DNA of 64,000 nucleotides, taken from positions 2,680,954 through 2,744,953 of the forward strand of contig NZ_CP059900.1 of NCBI RefSeq assembly GCF_014126825.1, given 5' to 3'. A model generated the notes under the pieces. The model did not search any database. It saw only the letters and a program-made list of their open reading frames with translations, and was not told where the DNA came from. This DNA comes from Tomitella gaofuii. GTDB lineage: Bacteria; Actinomycetota; Actinomycetes; Mycobacteriales; Mycobacteriaceae. This document shows positions 50,436-60,902 of this stretch, piece by piece. Positions within the stretch are counted from its first letter, which is position 1; the number at the start of each line of letters is the position of its first letter. The translations under genes and the position numbers were made by a program.

Positions 50436-50939
50436 CTATCGGGTCGCCGTGATCGACTTGGGGCCGCGGCCCACCGCGACCACCCCGGACTGGACGATCT
50501 CGCGGATGCCGTAGTCGTCGAGCATCCGCATCAAGGCCTCGAGTTTGTCGCGCGTGCCGGTGGCCTCGATGGTGAGCGCCTCCGGCGACGCGTCGATGAC
50601 CTTGGCGCGGAACAGGCCCACCGCCTCGATCACCTGTGAGCGCACGGTGGCGTCGGCGCGGACCTTGATCATCACGAGCTCGCGGGCCACCGAGTTGGCC
50701 GGGTCCTGCTCGACGATCTTGATGACGTTGACGAGCTTGTTGAGCTGCTTGGTCACCTGCTCGAGCGGGAAGTCCTCGACCGTCACGACGATCGTCATCC
50801 GTGAGATGCCCGGCACCTCGGTGCTGCCGACCGCGAGCGAGGCGATGTTGTAGCCGCGCCGCGAGAACAGCGACGACACGCGCGCGAGCACGCCCGGCTT
50901 GTCCTCGACCAGGACGCTCAGCGTGTGGGTGGTGCTCAC
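50436..50939 (-). CDS. ilvN: Acetolactate synthase small (regulatory) subunit
   Basis: A 167-residue ACT-domain protein that gives IlvB full activity and feedback inhibition by branched-chain amino acids. It starts [20 protein letters not shown], with [18 protein letters not shown] 50939 overlaps the ilvB stop as GTGA, so the subunits are translationally coupled. Confidence 0.97.
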   Translation of the reverse strand: MSTTHTLSVLVEDKPGVLARVSSLFSRRGYNIASLAVGSTEVPGISRMTIVVTVEDFPLEQVTKQLNKLVNVIKIVEQDPANSVARELVMIKVRADATVRSQVIEAVGLFRAKVIDASPEALTIEATGTRDKLEALMRMLDDYGIREIVQSGVVAVGRGPKSITATR

Positions 50940-52927
50940 TTGTCGGTTCCCTCCGTCTCGGTCTGCGCCGTCTCGCCGCCGGCGGCGGTGAGCCGGTGCC
51001 GATCCTGCGCCTCGGCGGCCGCCTCGATGGCGGCCGGCTCCGCGGTCTCGTCGTCGTCGAACAGCGGCCGGATGTCGCGGGCCGCCATGATCTGGTCGTT
51101 CCCGGTGCCGGAGGCGACCATCGGCCACACCTGGGCGTCGGCGCCCACGATGAAGTCGATGACCACCGGGCGGTCGTCGATGGCGCGGGCCTGCGCGATC
51201 ACCGCCTCGACGTCCTCCTCGCGTTCGCACCGCAGTCCCACGCAGCCCAGCGCCTCGGCGAGGGCGACGAAATCGGGGATGCGCCGCGAGTGCGTGGCCA
51301 GGTCGGTGTTGGAGTACCGCTCCTCGTAGAAGAGCGTCTGCCACTGGCGGACCATGCCCAGGTTGCCGTTGTTGATCAGCGCGACCTTGATCGGCACCCC
51401 CTCGATGGCGGCGGTGGCCAGCTCCTGGTTGGTCATCTGGAAGCAGCCGTCGCCGTCGATGGCCCACACCTCGGTGTCCGGCATGCCCATCTTGGCGCCG
51501 AGCGCCGCCGGGATGGCGTAGCCCATGGTCCCCAGACCGCCCGAGTTGAGCCACGTGCGCGGCTTCTCGTAGTGCACGAACTGCGCGGCCCACATCTGGT
51601 GCTGCCCCACGCCGGCCACGTAGACGGCGTCCGGACCGGCGGCCTTGCCGACCGCCTCGATGACGTACTCGGGGGACAGCGCGCCGTCGGCCGGCCGGTC
51701 GTAGCTCAACGGGTACGTCGCCCGCAGGCCGTCGAGGTAGGCCCACCACTCGGACAGGTCCGGCGCGGGCGCGGACGTGCGCTCCTCGCGGATGGCGCGC
51801 AGCAGCTCGACGATCACCTCGCGGCAGTCGCCGACGATGGGGACGTCCGCGTGCCGGTTCTTGCCGATCTCGGCCGGATCGATGTCCGCGTGGACCACCT
51901 TGGCATGCGGCGCGAACGAATCGAGCTTGCCGGTGACGCGGTCGTCGAACCGGGCGCCGAGGGTGACGAGCAGGTCTGCGCGCTGCAGCGCCGCCACCGC
52001 GGACACGGCCCCGTGCATGCCGGGCATGCCGCAGTGCTGGGGGTGGCTGTCCGGGAAGGCGCCGCGCGCCATGAGCGTGGTGACCACGGGGATGCCGGTG
52101 AGCTCGGCCAGCTCCAGCAGTTCCGCCGAGGCCTCCGCCTTGATGATGCCGCCGCCCACGTAGAGCACGGGCGCCTTGGCGGCGGCGATGAGCCGCGCCG
52201 CCTCCCGCACCTGCTTGACGTGGGGTTTGGTGACCGGGCGGTACCCGGGCAGGTTCATCTCCGGTGGCCAGATGAAGGTGGTCTGCGCCTGCAGCACGTC
52301 CTTGGGAATGTCCACGAGCACCGCACCCGGCCGGCCCGACGACGCGATGTGGAACGCCTCGGCGATCACCCGGGGGATGTCCGCCGCGTCGCCGATGAGG
52401 AAGTTGTGCTTGGTCACGGGCATGGTGATTCCCGCGATGTCGGCCTCCTGGAACCCGTCGCTGCCGATGAGGGTCCGCGCCACCTGGCCGGTGATCGCCA
52501 CCACCGGCACCGAGTCCATCTGCGCGTCCGCCAACGGGGTCACCAGGTTGGTCGCGCCCGGCCCGGACGTCGCCATGCACACTCCGACGCGACCCGTGGC
52601 CTGGGCGAACCCCGTGGCCGCGTGGCCGGCGCCCTGCTCATGCCGGACGAGGACGTGGCGCACGCGCTGCGAGTCGAACAGCGGATCGTAGACCGGCAGG
52701 ATCGCACCGCCCGGAATGCCGAAGACCGTGTCGACGCCGAGCTCCTCGAGCGACCGGACGACCGACTGCGCGCCGGTCACGATCTCCGGGGGCACGGTGC
52801 GGCGGCCGGAGACCGCCGCGGCGGTCTCCTGGGCGGCGACGAGCGTGCCGTCGGACGTCGAATCATCGGCACTGGTGGACGTGGCCTTCCGCGGCTGCGG
52901 CTGCGGCCGCGCGGTGGGTGCGCTCAC
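50936..52927 (-). CDS. ilvB: Acetolactate synthase large subunit
   Basis: ThDP-dependent first step of branched-chain amino acid synthesis. The 663-residue protein has [13 protein letters not shown], the catalytic glutamate in [12 protein letters not shown], and the ThDP motif beginning [11 protein letters not shown] and ending [11 protein letters not shown]. An N-terminal extension of about 45 residues and an acidic C-terminal tail are disordered. The GTG start follows GAGGAAG. Expression is controlled by the attenuator upstream. Confidence 0.97.
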   Translation of the reverse strand: MSAPTARPQPQPRKATSTSADDSTSDGTLVAAQETAAAVSGRRTVPPEIVTGAQSVVRSLEELGVDTVFGIPGGAILPVYDPLFDSQRVRHVLVRHEQGAGHAATGFAQATGRVGVCMATSGPGATNLVTPLADAQMDSVPVVAITGQVARTLIGSDGFQEADIAGITMPVTKHNFLIGDAADIPRVIAEAFHIASSGRPGAVLVDIPKDVLQAQTTFIWPPEMNLPGYRPVTKPHVKQVREAARLIAAAKAPVLYVGGGIIKAEASAELLELAELTGIPVVTTLMARGAFPDSHPQHCGMPGMHGAVSAVAALQRADLLVTLGARFDDRVTGKLDSFAPHAKVVHADIDPAEIGKNRHADVPIVGDCREVIVELLRAIREERTSAPAPDLSEWWAYLDGLRATYPLSYDRPADGALSPEYVIEAVGKAAGPDAVYVAGVGQHQMWAAQFVHYEKPRTWLNSGGLGTMGYAIPAALGAKMGMPDTEVWAIDGDGCFQMTNQELATAAIEGVPIKVALINNGNLGMVRQWQTLFYEERYSNTDLATHSRRIPDFVALAEALGCVGLRCEREEDVEAVIAQARAIDDRPVVIDFIVGADAQVWPMVASGTGNDQIMAARDIRPLFDDDETAEPAAIEAAAEAQDRHRLTAAGGETAQTETEGTDK

Positions 52928-53004
52928 TGCATGCTTCCTCTGGTCGGGCCCGCCGCGCAGTGTTTCCGTGCGCGGGGACGGGGGTGGTCGGTGCTGGGGA
53001 CAAC

Positions 53005-53041
53005 AAAAAACCCCCGCCAGCAGAAGCTGCTGTACGAGGGT
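53005..53041 (-). terminator. Attenuator terminator in the ilvBNC leader
   Basis: On the minus strand ACCCTCG pairs with CGGGGGT and CAGCAG pairs with CTGCTG around a 3-base loop, followed by six T (53010-53005). This is a classical intrinsic terminator lying about 40 bases after the leader-peptide stop and about 77 bases before ilvB. Confidence 0.92.
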
Positions 53042-53080
53042 GGCGCGTCGAAGCGGGAACGGCTCAGGTGACTGGTCGGT

Positions 53081-53134
53081 TCACGCTTGGCCGCGCCAGC
53101 CGATTACGAGCAATTCCGAGTGCTTCATGCCCAT
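53081..53134 (-). CDS. Branched-chain leader peptide of ilvBNC
   Basis: A short frame encodes MGMKHSELLVIGWRGQA with consecutive Leu, Leu, Val and Ile codons. This is the hallmark of ribosome-mediated attenuation by the products of the operon. The second ATG (53128) lies 7 bases after the predicted -10 box, so the transcript is probably leaderless and starts MKHSELLVIG. Shortage of charged Leu, Val or Ile tRNA would stall the ribosome here and favour read-through of the terminator at 53005-53041. Confidence 0.88.
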   Translation of the reverse strand: MGMKHSELLVIGWRGQA

Positions 53135-53135
53135 G

Positions 53136-53165
53136 ACAGTATGCGCGCAGCGGGCGCATAGTCAA
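53136..53165 (-). promoter_or_regulatory. ilvBNC promoter
   Basis: On the minus strand TTGACT (53165-53160) is followed by TACTGT (53141-53136) after 18 bases, or by CATACT (53143-53138) after 16. The predicted start is at or next to the ATG at 53128. Confidence 0.82.
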
Positions 53166-53278
53166 CTCCAGCGGCATCGAAGGACGACCGGGCGTGCCGG
53201 ACGCCATCTGCTACCGAACCCGCACGAGGGGTGTCCCATGGTGAGGGAGCCCGAGGCCGGGATGCGAGGATCGGGATC

Positions 53279-53806
53279 GTGTCGCCCTCGCATGACGTTC
53301 CCCCCGATGATACCCCGGCGGAAGAACAGCCCCCCGCCGCTCCCGCGCCCGCGGTGTTCCGCATCCCCGGCAGCGGCTACTTCGTCGTCGCCTGCCTGGC
53401 CGCCCTCATCCTCATCCCCGTCCTGAACTGGCCGGCCTACACGGGCTGGCTGCTGCTCATTCCGGTATTCCTCGCGTGGTGGGTGGCGCGCATGCGCACC
53501 ACCGTCTCGCCCGCCGGGGCGGAGGTCCGCACCACCACCGGCCACCGATCCGTGCCGTGGGACCAGGTGCGCGGCGTCGTGTTCCCGCACCCGCGGGTGT
53601 TCGGCATCAGCTGGGCGCGCGCGTATCTGCGCGACGGGACGGTGGTGCGGCTGTCCGCCGTCACCTGGAACGACATCCCACGGGTCTCGCAGGCCAGCGG
53701 AGGGCGCCTCCCCGACCCCACCGTGCTGCGCTCGCAGGCGCCGGCCGACGACCCCGGCGACGACGCCCCGGCCCGCGCCGACCGGGTCGAAGAGGACCCC
53801 GAGTAA
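53279..53806 (+). CDS. PH-domain membrane protein (CFP6-like)
   Basis: A 175-residue protein with a Pro/Ala-rich N-terminus, two membrane segments (within [18 protein letters not shown] and [15 protein letters not shown]) and a bacterial PH-like domain ([26 protein letters not shown]). Beside ilvB it matches the M. tuberculosis gene for low-molecular-weight antigen 6 (Rv3004). The function is unknown. The start is GTG 53279, after GAGGA. Confidence 0.82.
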   Translation: MSPSHDVPPDDTPAEEQPPAAPAPAVFRIPGSGYFVVACLAALILIPVLNWPAYTGWLLLIPVFLAWWVARMRTTVSPAGAEVRTTTGHRSVPWDQVRGVVFPHPRVFGISWARAYLRDGTVVRLSAVTWNDIPRVSQASGGRLPDPTVLRSQAPADDPGDDAPARADRVEEDPE

Positions 53807-53900
53807 CCTCCGCAGCGGGCCATCACACCCCGCGAGACGCCCCGGGTCCCGGGACGCCCCGGGTTCCAGAACGACGAGCCACGAGACGACGAGGTCGAGC

Positions 53901-55742
53901 ATGCCACCACTCCGCTCCAGAACCACCACCGCCGGCCGCGGGGCCGCGGGCGCCCGCGCCCTGTGGCGCGCCACCGGAATGACCGATTCGGACTTCGGCA
54001 AGCCCATCGTCGCGATCGCCAACTCCTACACCCAGTTCGTCCCCGGCCACGTGCACCTCAAGGACGTCGGCGAGATCGTCGCCGAGGCGGTGCGCGCCGC
54101 CGGCGGCGTGGCCAAGGAGTTCAACACGATCGCCGTGGACGACGGCATCGCCATGGGCCACGGCGGCATGCTCTACTCGCTGCCCAGCCGCGAGATCATC
54201 GCCGACTCGGTCGAGTACATGGTCAATGCGCACACCGCCGACGCCCTCGTGTGCATCTCCAACTGCGACAAGATCACCCCCGGCATGCTCAACGCCGCGA
54301 TGCGCCTGAACATCCCCACCGTCTTCGTCTCCGGCGGCCCCATGGAAGCCGGCAAGGCGGTGGTGGTCGACGGCGTGGCGCAGGCGCCCACGGACCTGAT
54401 CACCGCGATCTCCGCGAGCGCCAGCGACGCCGTCGACGACGCCGGCCTGGCCGAAGTCGAGGCGTCCGCGTGCCCCACCTGCGGGTCGTGCTCGGGGATG
54501 TTCACCGCCAACTCCATGAACTGCCTCACCGAGGCGCTCGGCCTCGCCCTGCCCGGCAACGGCTCCACGCTCGCGACGCACGCCGCGCGCCGAGCGCTGT
54601 TCACGGACGCCGGCCGCACCGTCGTCGACATCGCCCGGCGCTACTACGGCGACGACGACGAGTCCGTCCTGCCCCGCTCCGTCGCCTCGCGCGAGGCCTT
54701 CGCCAACGCCATGTCGCTGGACGTGGCCATGGGCGGGTCCACGAACACCGTGCTGCACATCCTCGCCGCCGCGCAGGAGGGCGAGATCGACTTCGACCTC
54801 GACGACATCGACGCCATCAGCCGCCGCGTGCCGTGCCTGTCCAAGGTGGCCCCGAACTCCGACTACCACATGGAGGACGTGCACCGGGCCGGCGGAATCC
54901 CCGCGCTGCTGGGCGAACTGCACCGGGCGGGCCTGCTCAGCAAGGACGTGAGCACGGTCCACACCCCCACCGTCGACCAGTGGCTGGGCGCCTGGGACAT
55001 CCGCTCCGGCACCGCCACCGACGAGGCGCTCGAGATCTTCCACGCCGCGCCCGGCGGGGTGCGCACCACCACGCCGTTCTCCACCGACAACCGGTGGTCG
55101 TCACTCGACACCGACGCCGCGGGCGGCTGCATCCGCGACCTCGCGCACGCGTACACCGCCGAGGGCGGGCTGTGCGTGCTGCGCGGCAACATCGCCGAGA
55201 ACGGCGCGGTGCTCAAGACCGCCGGCATCGACGAGGACCTGTTCAGCTTCACCGGGCCCGCGCACGTCGTCGAGTCGCAGGAGGAGGCGGTCTCCGAGAT
55301 CCTCAGCAAGAAGGTCATGCCCGGCGAGGTCGTCGTGGTGCGCTACGAGGGTCCGGCGGGCGGCCCCGGCATGCAGGAGATGCTCCACCCCACGTCGTTC
55401 CTCAAGGGGCTCGGTCTGGGCAAGGTGTGCGCGCTCATCACCGACGGCCGCTTCTCCGGCGGCACCTCGGGCCTCTCCATCGGGCACGTCTCCCCCGAGG
55501 CGGCTGCGGGCGGTGCCATCGGCCTGATCGAGAACGGCGATCAGATCCGCATCGACGTCGCCTCCCGCACGCTCGAGGTGCTCGTCGCCGACGAGGAGCT
55601 GGCCCGCCGCCGCGCAGCCATGGAGGCCTCCGAACAGCCGTGGACGCCCGTCGGCCGCGAGCGGACGGTCACCAAGGCGCTGCGCGCCTACGCCACGATG
55701 GCCTCGTCGGCCGACAAGGGCGCGGTGCGCATCGTCGACTGA
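53901..55742 (+). CDS. ilvD: Dihydroxy-acid dehydratase
   Basis: An iron-sulfur enzyme that dehydrates dihydroxy acids in valine and isoleucine synthesis. The 613-residue protein has cluster Cys residues in [10 protein letters not shown] and [31 protein letters not shown] and [20 protein letters not shown] are typical. The start [20 protein letters not shown] is standard. It is not in the ilvBNC transcript but lies next to it. Confidence 0.97.
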   Translation: MPPLRSRTTTAGRGAAGARALWRATGMTDSDFGKPIVAIANSYTQFVPGHVHLKDVGEIVAEAVRAAGGVAKEFNTIAVDDGIAMGHGGMLYSLPSREIIADSVEYMVNAHTADALVCISNCDKITPGMLNAAMRLNIPTVFVSGGPMEAGKAVVVDGVAQAPTDLITAISASASDAVDDAGLAEVEASACPTCGSCSGMFTANSMNCLTEALGLALPGNGSTLATHAARRALFTDAGRTVVDIARRYYGDDDESVLPRSVASREAFANAMSLDVAMGGSTNTVLHILAAAQEGEIDFDLDDIDAISRRVPCLSKVAPNSDYHMEDVHRAGGIPALLGELHRAGLLSKDVSTVHTPTVDQWLGAWDIRSGTATDEALEIFHAAPGGVRTTTPFSTDNRWSSLDTDAAGGCIRDLAHAYTAEGGLCVLRGNIAENGAVLKTAGIDEDLFSFTGPAHVVESQEEAVSEILSKKVMPGEVVVVRYEGPAGGPGMQEMLHPTSFLKGLGLGKVCALITDGRFSGGTSGLSIGHVSPEAAAGGAIGLIENGDQIRIDVASRTLEVLVADEELARRRAAMEASEQPWTPVGRERTVTKALRAYATMASSADKGAVRIVD

Positions 55743-55762
55743 GGCGCCGACCCCGGGACGCC

Positions 55763-55810
55763 GAAACGGCGCGCAGCCCCTCCCCGCCGGGAGGGGCTGC
55801 GCGCCGTTTC
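55763..55810. terminator. Perfect 22-bp hairpin between ilvD and the DoxX gene
   Basis: Arms 55763-55784 and 55789-55810 are exactly complementary with a 4-base loop in the convergent gap. The arms begin with GAAAC and end with GTTTC, so each strand has a short T run at its 3' side. Probably a bidirectional terminator. Confidence 0.88.
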
Positions 55811-55822
55811 AGGCCACGGGCG

Positions 55823-56797
55823 TCAGCCGAAGGGGTTGGCCCCGTTGAAGACCACCCAGATCACCACGCCGGCCGCGACGCCGAGCAGAAGGAAAGCGAA
55901 CGAGCCGAGGAACGGACGCCGGGTCCACCCCCGATTGACGTCCAGCGACAGCAGGCCCGCGCCGGTCAGGGTGACCCCCACGGCCACGGCGAGCAGCATC
56001 GTCTCGAACTCCACGCCAGAGCCGGCCGCCCCCGACTGATTGGTGAAGAACTGCAGGCCCGGCGTCGACGCCTGCATGAAGCACCACGCGTTGATGAGGA
56101 TCGCCACCGCGCCCGCGGCCGCCAACGGCGTGAGGAACCCCACCACGAGCAGTGCACCCACCACCACCTCGCCGACAGGACCCGCGATCGAGAGCGCGTG
56201 CGCGTAGTTGAAGCCGCTGGACTCCAGCACGGTGCGGAACCCGTCCAGGTCGGGTCCGCCCCACTTGCCGGTGAGCTTCTGCAGCCCATGGGCGAACAGG
56301 ATGCCACCGAGCACCACCCGGATCACCAGCAGGCCGATGTCGAGAGTGCCGCGCTTGGCCTTCACCGGGGAGTCCGTCAGCGCCTGGTCCATCGCGGCGG
56401 CGATGTCGGCGGGTTCACGCCGGGCGGGGTCCGGGGCGCCCGCGCTCAGTTCCTCGTACGAGGGGATGCGCGTGGTCTGCTGCTCGTCGCCGCCGGGGCC
56501 GAACACGTCGTCCTCGCGGCTGATCACCTGCCTGCGCGGGATCACCCGGGTCTCCGGGTCCGGCTCGTCCGCGCCGATACCGCCCCACCCGGGGCCGCCC
56601 GTGGCCGGCGGGAACTCGCCGGTGGGCTCGTCGAACGGGCTGGTGCCCACGCCCATGGCCGAGGTGTCCGCGCCGCCTTCCCGCGTCGCGGCCCCCGTCC
56701 GGGCGCCGCCCTGCTGCGGCGGCTGTGGCGCGGAGCCGCCGGTGGCCGGGATATCGCCTGCGTCGTTGCCGTCTGACGGCCGGGATGCGTCGTTCAC
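55823..56797 (-). CDS. DoxX family membrane protein
   Basis: A 324-residue protein (the Rv3005c position). The first 150 residues are disordered and rich in Gly, Pro, Asp and Glu. The DoxX domain follows with four membrane segments (VIRVVLGGILFAHGLQKLTG, VVGALLVVGFLTPLAAAGA, ILINAWCFMQ, LLLGVAAGVVIWVVFN). In M. tuberculosis a DoxX protein acts with SseA and SodA in oxidative stress resistance, but neither partner is seen here. The function is inferred only from the family. Confidence 0.85.
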   Translation of the reverse strand: MNDASRPSDGNDAGDIPATGGSAPQPPQQGGARTGAATREGGADTSAMGVGTSPFDEPTGEFPPATGGPGWGGIGADEPDPETRVIPRRQVISREDDVFGPGGDEQQTTRIPSYEELSAGAPDPARREPADIAAAMDQALTDSPVKAKRGTLDIGLLVIRVVLGGILFAHGLQKLTGKWGGPDLDGFRTVLESSGFNYAHALSIAGPVGEVVVGALLVVGFLTPLAAAGAVAILINAWCFMQASTPGLQFFTNQSGAAGSGVEFETMLLAVAVGVTLTGAGLLSLDVNRGWTRRPFLGSFAFLLLGVAAGVVIWVVFNGANPFG

Positions 56798-56910
56798 AGC
56801 CCCACACTAGAACGCGCGCGCGTCCCCGTCGGGGACCTCGTGAGGGCGTGGCGGGCGGCGGACGGCCCGGCGCGGGCCCGATCGCCCGGGATTCCGTAAG
56901 GTTGGCGGGC

Positions 56911-58077
56911 GTGGAGTGGAACTCGTCGACGCGCCTGCGGTCCCTGAGGCCGGTGGCCACGGGGGCCGCCGCCGTCGTCGCGACAGTGGGGCTGCTCACC
57001 GGTTGCGCGCGCTTCGGCGGCGCGGAGACCGCACCGTTCCACGCCGTCCCGGAGACCGTGTCCGGCGCGGGGATCCAACCGGAACAGCCGCCCCCCGGGC
57101 AGGCCCCGCAGCCGCCCCCGCCGCCGGGGCAGAGCACTCCCCCGCCGCCGCCCGCCGGCCCCTGCGACGACCCCGACCCGTCCGTCATCGCCACCTGCCT
57201 CGACACCACCGGGGCCATGGTGATGCTGCCGGACGGCAGCACAGCGCTCGTCGCCGAGCGGACCACGGGGCGCATCATGACGGTCCCGCGCGACGGCGAC
57301 CCCGCCGAGTACGCGCGCATCCCCGTCGACCCGGTCGGCGACGGCGGGCTCACCGGCCTGGCCCTGTCGCCCACCTTCGCCGAGGACCACCTCGTCTACG
57401 CCTACATCACCACGCCGCAGGACAACCGCGTGGTCCGCTTCACCCAGGGCGACGCCCCCAAGCCCATCCTCACCGGAATCCCCAAGGGGCCCACCGGCAA
57501 CGCGGGTGACCTGGTCTTCACCGAGCCCCGCCGACTGACCATCCTCACCGGCGACGCGGGCGGCGGCGCCGATCCCGCGTCGCTGTCCGGCAAGCTGCTC
57601 CAAGTGCAGGACCCGGCCCCCGGAGCGCGGAACCCCACCGTGATCGCCGGCGGATTCGGCACCGCGGGCGGGCTGTGCCGCGACGCGCAGACCGGCGCGC
57701 TGTGGATCACCGACCGCGCGCCGACGATGGACCGGCTGCAGCGGATCACCGCCGACGGCTCGACGCCCACACTCGTGTGGTCGTGGCCGGACAAGCCGGG
57801 CGTCGGCGGCTGCGCAGCCGCGGACGGCACCGTGGTCACCGCCCTCGACGGCGCGAAGTCCGTCGCCGCGGTGACCGTGAGCAAGGAGAGCGGCGCCGTC
57901 ACGGGCGACCCGCTGGTGCTCGCCGAGGACAAGTACGGCCATTTCGGCGCCGCGCTCATCGCCGGCGACGGCACCATCTGGGGCTCGACGGTCAACAAGT
58001 CCTCGGGCGGCGCGGTGGCCACCGACGACCGGGTGGTGGTCATCCCGTTCGCCGGCGGCGGGGGCAGCCGGGTCTGA
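56911..58077 (+). CDS. lppZ: Lipoprotein LppZ (sugar dehydrogenase-like beta-propeller)
   Basis: A 388-residue secreted lipoprotein. The lipobox is LLTGC with Cys32 as the lipidated residue. A Pro/Gln-rich linker (about residues 50-85) leads to a six-bladed propeller of the PQQ-dependent sugar dehydrogenase type (GGLTGLALSPTFAEDHLVYAY, GNAGDLVF, ITDRAPTMDRLQRI). Gene order (DoxX, lppZ, gatB, pfkA) matches Rv3005c-Rv3010c. The start is GTG 56911. The biochemical role is not known. Confidence 0.88.
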   Translation: MEWNSSTRLRSLRPVATGAAAVVATVGLLTGCARFGGAETAPFHAVPETVSGAGIQPEQPPPGQAPQPPPPPGQSTPPPPPAGPCDDPDPSVIATCLDTTGAMVMLPDGSTALVAERTTGRIMTVPRDGDPAEYARIPVDPVGDGGLTGLALSPTFAEDHLVYAYITTPQDNRVVRFTQGDAPKPILTGIPKGPTGNAGDLVFTEPRRLTILTGDAGGGADPASLSGKLLQVQDPAPGARNPTVIAGGFGTAGGLCRDAQTGALWITDRAPTMDRLQRITADGSTPTLVWSWPDKPGVGGCAAADGTVVTALDGAKSVAAVTVSKESGAVTGDPLVLAEDKYGHFGAALIAGDGTIWGSTVNKSSGGAVATDDRVVVIPFAGGGGSRV

Positions 58078-58123
58078 CCCGGGGCCGGCGGGCCCGGCCC
58101 GTCGACTCCGATCAGCCGTCCGC

Positions 58124-59632
58124 CTATGCGCAGGCCGCGAGGACGAGTTCCTGCACCCGGGCCGGGTCGGCCTGGCCGCGGGTGGCCTTCATGACGTCGC
58201 CGACGATCTTGCCCGCTGCCTTGACCTTTCCGCCCTTGATCTTCTCGACGATGTCCGGGTTTGCGGCGAGCGCCTCATCGACCGCCTTCTGCAGGGCGTC
58301 GTCGTCGCGCACCACCTCGAGGCCGCGGTCGGCCATCACCTGCGCGGGGCCGCCCTCGCCCGCCAGCACGCCGTCGACCACCTGGCGGGCCAGCTTGTTC
58401 GTGAGCTTGCCGTCGGCGACCAGGCCGATCACCTCGGCCACCTGCGCCGGGGCGATCGGCAGCTCGGCGAGCTCCACGCTCCGGGCGTTGGCCTGCTGGC
58501 TCAGGTACGACACCCACCAGGAGCGGGCCGCGTCCGCAGGGGCGCCCGCATCCGCGGTGGCCGCGATGAGGTCGAGCGCGCCGGCGTTGACGAGGTCGCG
58601 CATCTCCTCCGCGGAGAGCCCCCACTGCTCCTGGATACGGGCCCGGCGCAGCCACGGCATCTCCGGCAGCGTGGCACGAAGCTCCTCGACCCACGCGGCG
58701 TCCGGGGCCACCGGCTGCAGATCCGGCTCCGGGAAGTAGCGGTAGTCCTCCGCCGTCTCCTTGCGGCGGCCCTGACGGGTGCTGCCGTCTGCCTCCTGGA
58801 AGTGGCGGGTCTCCTGCGTCACCTCGCCGCCGCCGGCGAGCACAGCGCCCTGGCGGCGCATCTCGTACCGCACCGCCACCTCGACCGACTTCAGCGAATT
58901 GACGTTCTTCGTCTCGGTACGCGTGCCGAACTCGGCCGCGCCCTTGTCCATCAGCGACACGTTGGCGTCGCAGCGCAACGAACCCTGGTCCATGCGCACG
59001 TCCGAGACTTCGAGCGCCTTGAGCAGGTCGCGCAGTGCCGTCACGTAGGCCCGGGCCACCTCGGGCGCCCGCTCGCCGGCACCGACGATGGGCTTGGTGA
59101 CGATCTCCACCAGCGGCACACCGGCACGGTTGTAGTCGATGAGCGAATGGCTGGCCCCGTGGATGCGCCCGGTCTCGCCGCCGACGTGCGTGAGCTTGCC
59201 GGTGTCCTCCTCCATGTGGGCGCGCTCGATCTCCACGCGGAACGTCTCGCCGTCGTCGAGCACGACGTCCAGGTACCCCTCGGTGGCGATGGGCTCGTCG
59301 TACTGCGAGATCTGGTAGTTCTTCGGCTGGTCGGGGTAGAAGTAGTTCTTGCGCGCGAACCGGCCCCACGGCGTGATCGCGCAGTTCAGGGCCAGCCCGA
59401 TGCGCACGGCCATCTCGACGGCCTTGTTGTTGACCACCGGCAGCGCCCCCGGCAACGCCAGACACACCGGACACACCTGGGTGTTCGGCGCGGCGCCGAA
59501 CGCGGTGGGGCAACCGCAGAACATCTTGGTGGCGGTGCCCAGCTCCACGTGGACCTCCATGCCCAGGACCGGGTCGAAGCGTCCGATCACGTCGTCGTAG
59601 GACATGAGCTTGGCGGCGGTGGCTGCAGTCAT
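58124..59632 (-). CDS. gatB: Aspartyl/glutamyl-tRNA amidotransferase subunit B
   Basis: Subunit B of GatCAB, which converts Glu-tRNA(Gln) to Gln-tRNA(Gln). The 502-residue protein has [20 protein letters not shown] and [34 protein letters not shown], and a C-terminal YqeY-like tail. gatA and gatC are not in the window; in M. tuberculosis they lie just upstream of pfkA. The TCS and glycine-rich gene occupy that place here. Confidence 0.97.
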   Translation of the reverse strand: MTAATAAKLMSYDDVIGRFDPVLGMEVHVELGTATKMFCGCPTAFGAAPNTQVCPVCLALPGALPVVNNKAVEMAVRIGLALNCAITPWGRFARKNYFYPDQPKNYQISQYDEPIATEGYLDVVLDDGETFRVEIERAHMEEDTGKLTHVGGETGRIHGASHSLIDYNRAGVPLVEIVTKPIVGAGERAPEVARAYVTALRDLLKALEVSDVRMDQGSLRCDANVSLMDKGAAEFGTRTETKNVNSLKSVEVAVRYEMRRQGAVLAGGGEVTQETRHFQEADGSTRQGRRKETAEDYRYFPEPDLQPVAPDAAWVEELRATLPEMPWLRRARIQEQWGLSAEEMRDLVNAGALDLIAATADAGAPADAARSWWVSYLSQQANARSVELAELPIAPAQVAEVIGLVADGKLTNKLARQVVDGVLAGEGGPAQVMADRGLEVVRDDDALQKAVDEALAANPDIVEKIKGGKVKAAGKIVGDVMKATRGQADPARVQELVLAACA

Positions 59633-59670
59633 GGCCCGAGTCTATTCACCTGGCGGCGCCCTCCGGCTAC

Positions 59671-59699
59671 CGGGCGCGCCCACCCCCACGGCGCGCCCG
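59671..59699 (-). terminator. Hairpin after pfkA
   Basis: Arms CGGGCGCGCC (59671-59680) and GGCGCGCCCG (59690-59699) are exactly complementary with a 9-base loop, five bases past the pfkA stop. There is no U run. Confidence 0.7.
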
Positions 59700-59704
59700 C
59701 GCGC

Positions 59705-60739
59705 TCAGCCGAAGAAGACCCGCGCCTCCCGGTACAGCTCCAGCGGCACCGTCTTGAGCTCGCGTACCGCCTCCGCCAACGGGGTGAGCTCCATCCGCGT
59801 GCCCCTTACTGCCGCCATCGTCCCGAAGCGGCCTTCGTGCACCGCGCGCGCCGCGTGCGCGCCGAGGCGGCCGGCCAGCACCCGGTCGTACGAACTGGGC
59901 GTGCCGCCACGCTGGATGTAGCCGAGCACCGTGGTACGCACCTCCACGCCGGCCGCCCGCTCGATCAGCGGTGCCATCTGCGCTGCCACGCCGGTGAAGA
60001 TCTCGTGGCCGTACTCGTCGACGCCTCCGTCGCGCAGCACCATCCCGCTGCCCTCACGCGGAACCGATCCCTCGGCGACGACGCCGATCACGTGCCGGTC
60101 GCCGCGTTCGAAGCGGGCCCGGATCAGCCCGCAGATCTCATCGATGTCGAACGGGTCCTCGGGGATGGTGATGATATGCGCTCCGGTGGCGATGCCCGAG
60201 CGCAGAGCGATCCACCCGGTGTGCCGGCCCATCACCTCGACGAGCATGACCCGCCGGTGCGATTCGGCGGTGGTGTGCAGGCGATCCATCGCCTCGGTGG
60301 CGATGGACACCGCGGTGTCGAACCCGAAGGTGTAGTCGGTGCCGCCGATGTCGTTGTCGATGGTCTTGGGCACGCCCACCACCGGGACGCCCTCGTCCGA
60401 GAGCCACAGGGCCGCCTTGAGCGTGCCCTCGCCGCCGATGGGGATCAGCGCGTCGATGCGGTTGCGCTCAAGGGTGGCGCGGATGTCGCCGAGCCCCGCC
60501 CGCAACCGTTCCGGATGCACCCGGGCCGTGCCCAGGATGGTGCCCCCACGCGGCAGGATGCGGTCGAGACGCTGGCCGCCGGACATCTCCCGGTGACTGT
60601 CGGTGAGCAGGCCGCGCCAGCCGTCGTGGAAGCCGACCACCGTCGACCCGTACTGGTCGAGCGCCGCCCGGGTGATGCCGCGGATCGCCGCGTTGAGGCC
60701 CGGACAGTCGCCGCCGCCGGTGAGGATTCCGATGCGCAT
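59705..60739 (-). CDS. pfkA: 6-phosphofructokinase
   Basis: Key glycolytic kinase, 344 residues. [21 protein letters not shown] is at the start, GGEGTLKAA is the donor site and [20 protein letters not shown] the catalytic region. The Gly (GGEGT) and Lys (PKTIDND) combination is common in actinobacterial enzymes that use ATP, whereas Asp at the first site would indicate pyrophosphate. ATG 60739 is chosen because the upstream extension is not family-like. Confidence 0.95.
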   Translation of the reverse strand: MRIGILTGGGDCPGLNAAIRGITRAALDQYGSTVVGFHDGWRGLLTDSHREMSGGQRLDRILPRGGTILGTARVHPERLRAGLGDIRATLERNRIDALIPIGGEGTLKAALWLSDEGVPVVGVPKTIDNDIGGTDYTFGFDTAVSIATEAMDRLHTTAESHRRVMLVEVMGRHTGWIALRSGIATGAHIITIPEDPFDIDEICGLIRARFERGDRHVIGVVAEGSVPREGSGMVLRDGGVDEYGHEIFTGVAAQMAPLIERAAGVEVRTTVLGYIQRGGTPSSYDRVLAGRLGAHAARAVHEGRFGTMAAVRGTRMELTPLAEAVRELKTVPLELYREARVFFG

Positions 60740-60828
60740 GGCAGATGACCACCTCCCGCTTCCAGCCTGCCAGGCCGGCGGCCGCTGCGGGGCGCTCGTG
60801 CGCGCGGCTTCGCAGCGCTGCCGCTTCA

Positions 60829-60881
60829 ATCCAGCGATCCGGGTACGTTTCCGCGCGGCGGGCGTGCCTGGATCGCTGGAT
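60829..60881. repeat. 12-bp inverted repeat between the glycine-rich gene and pfkA
   Basis: ATCCAGCGATCC (60829-60840) and GGATCGCTGGAT (60870-60881) are perfect inverted copies 29 bases apart, 22 bases beyond the glycine-rich gene stop and about 90 bases upstream of pfkA. It may terminate the former or bind a regulator of the latter. Confidence 0.6.
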
Positions 60882-60902
60882 CGGGCGCGGGTGCTCCTCC
60901 TG

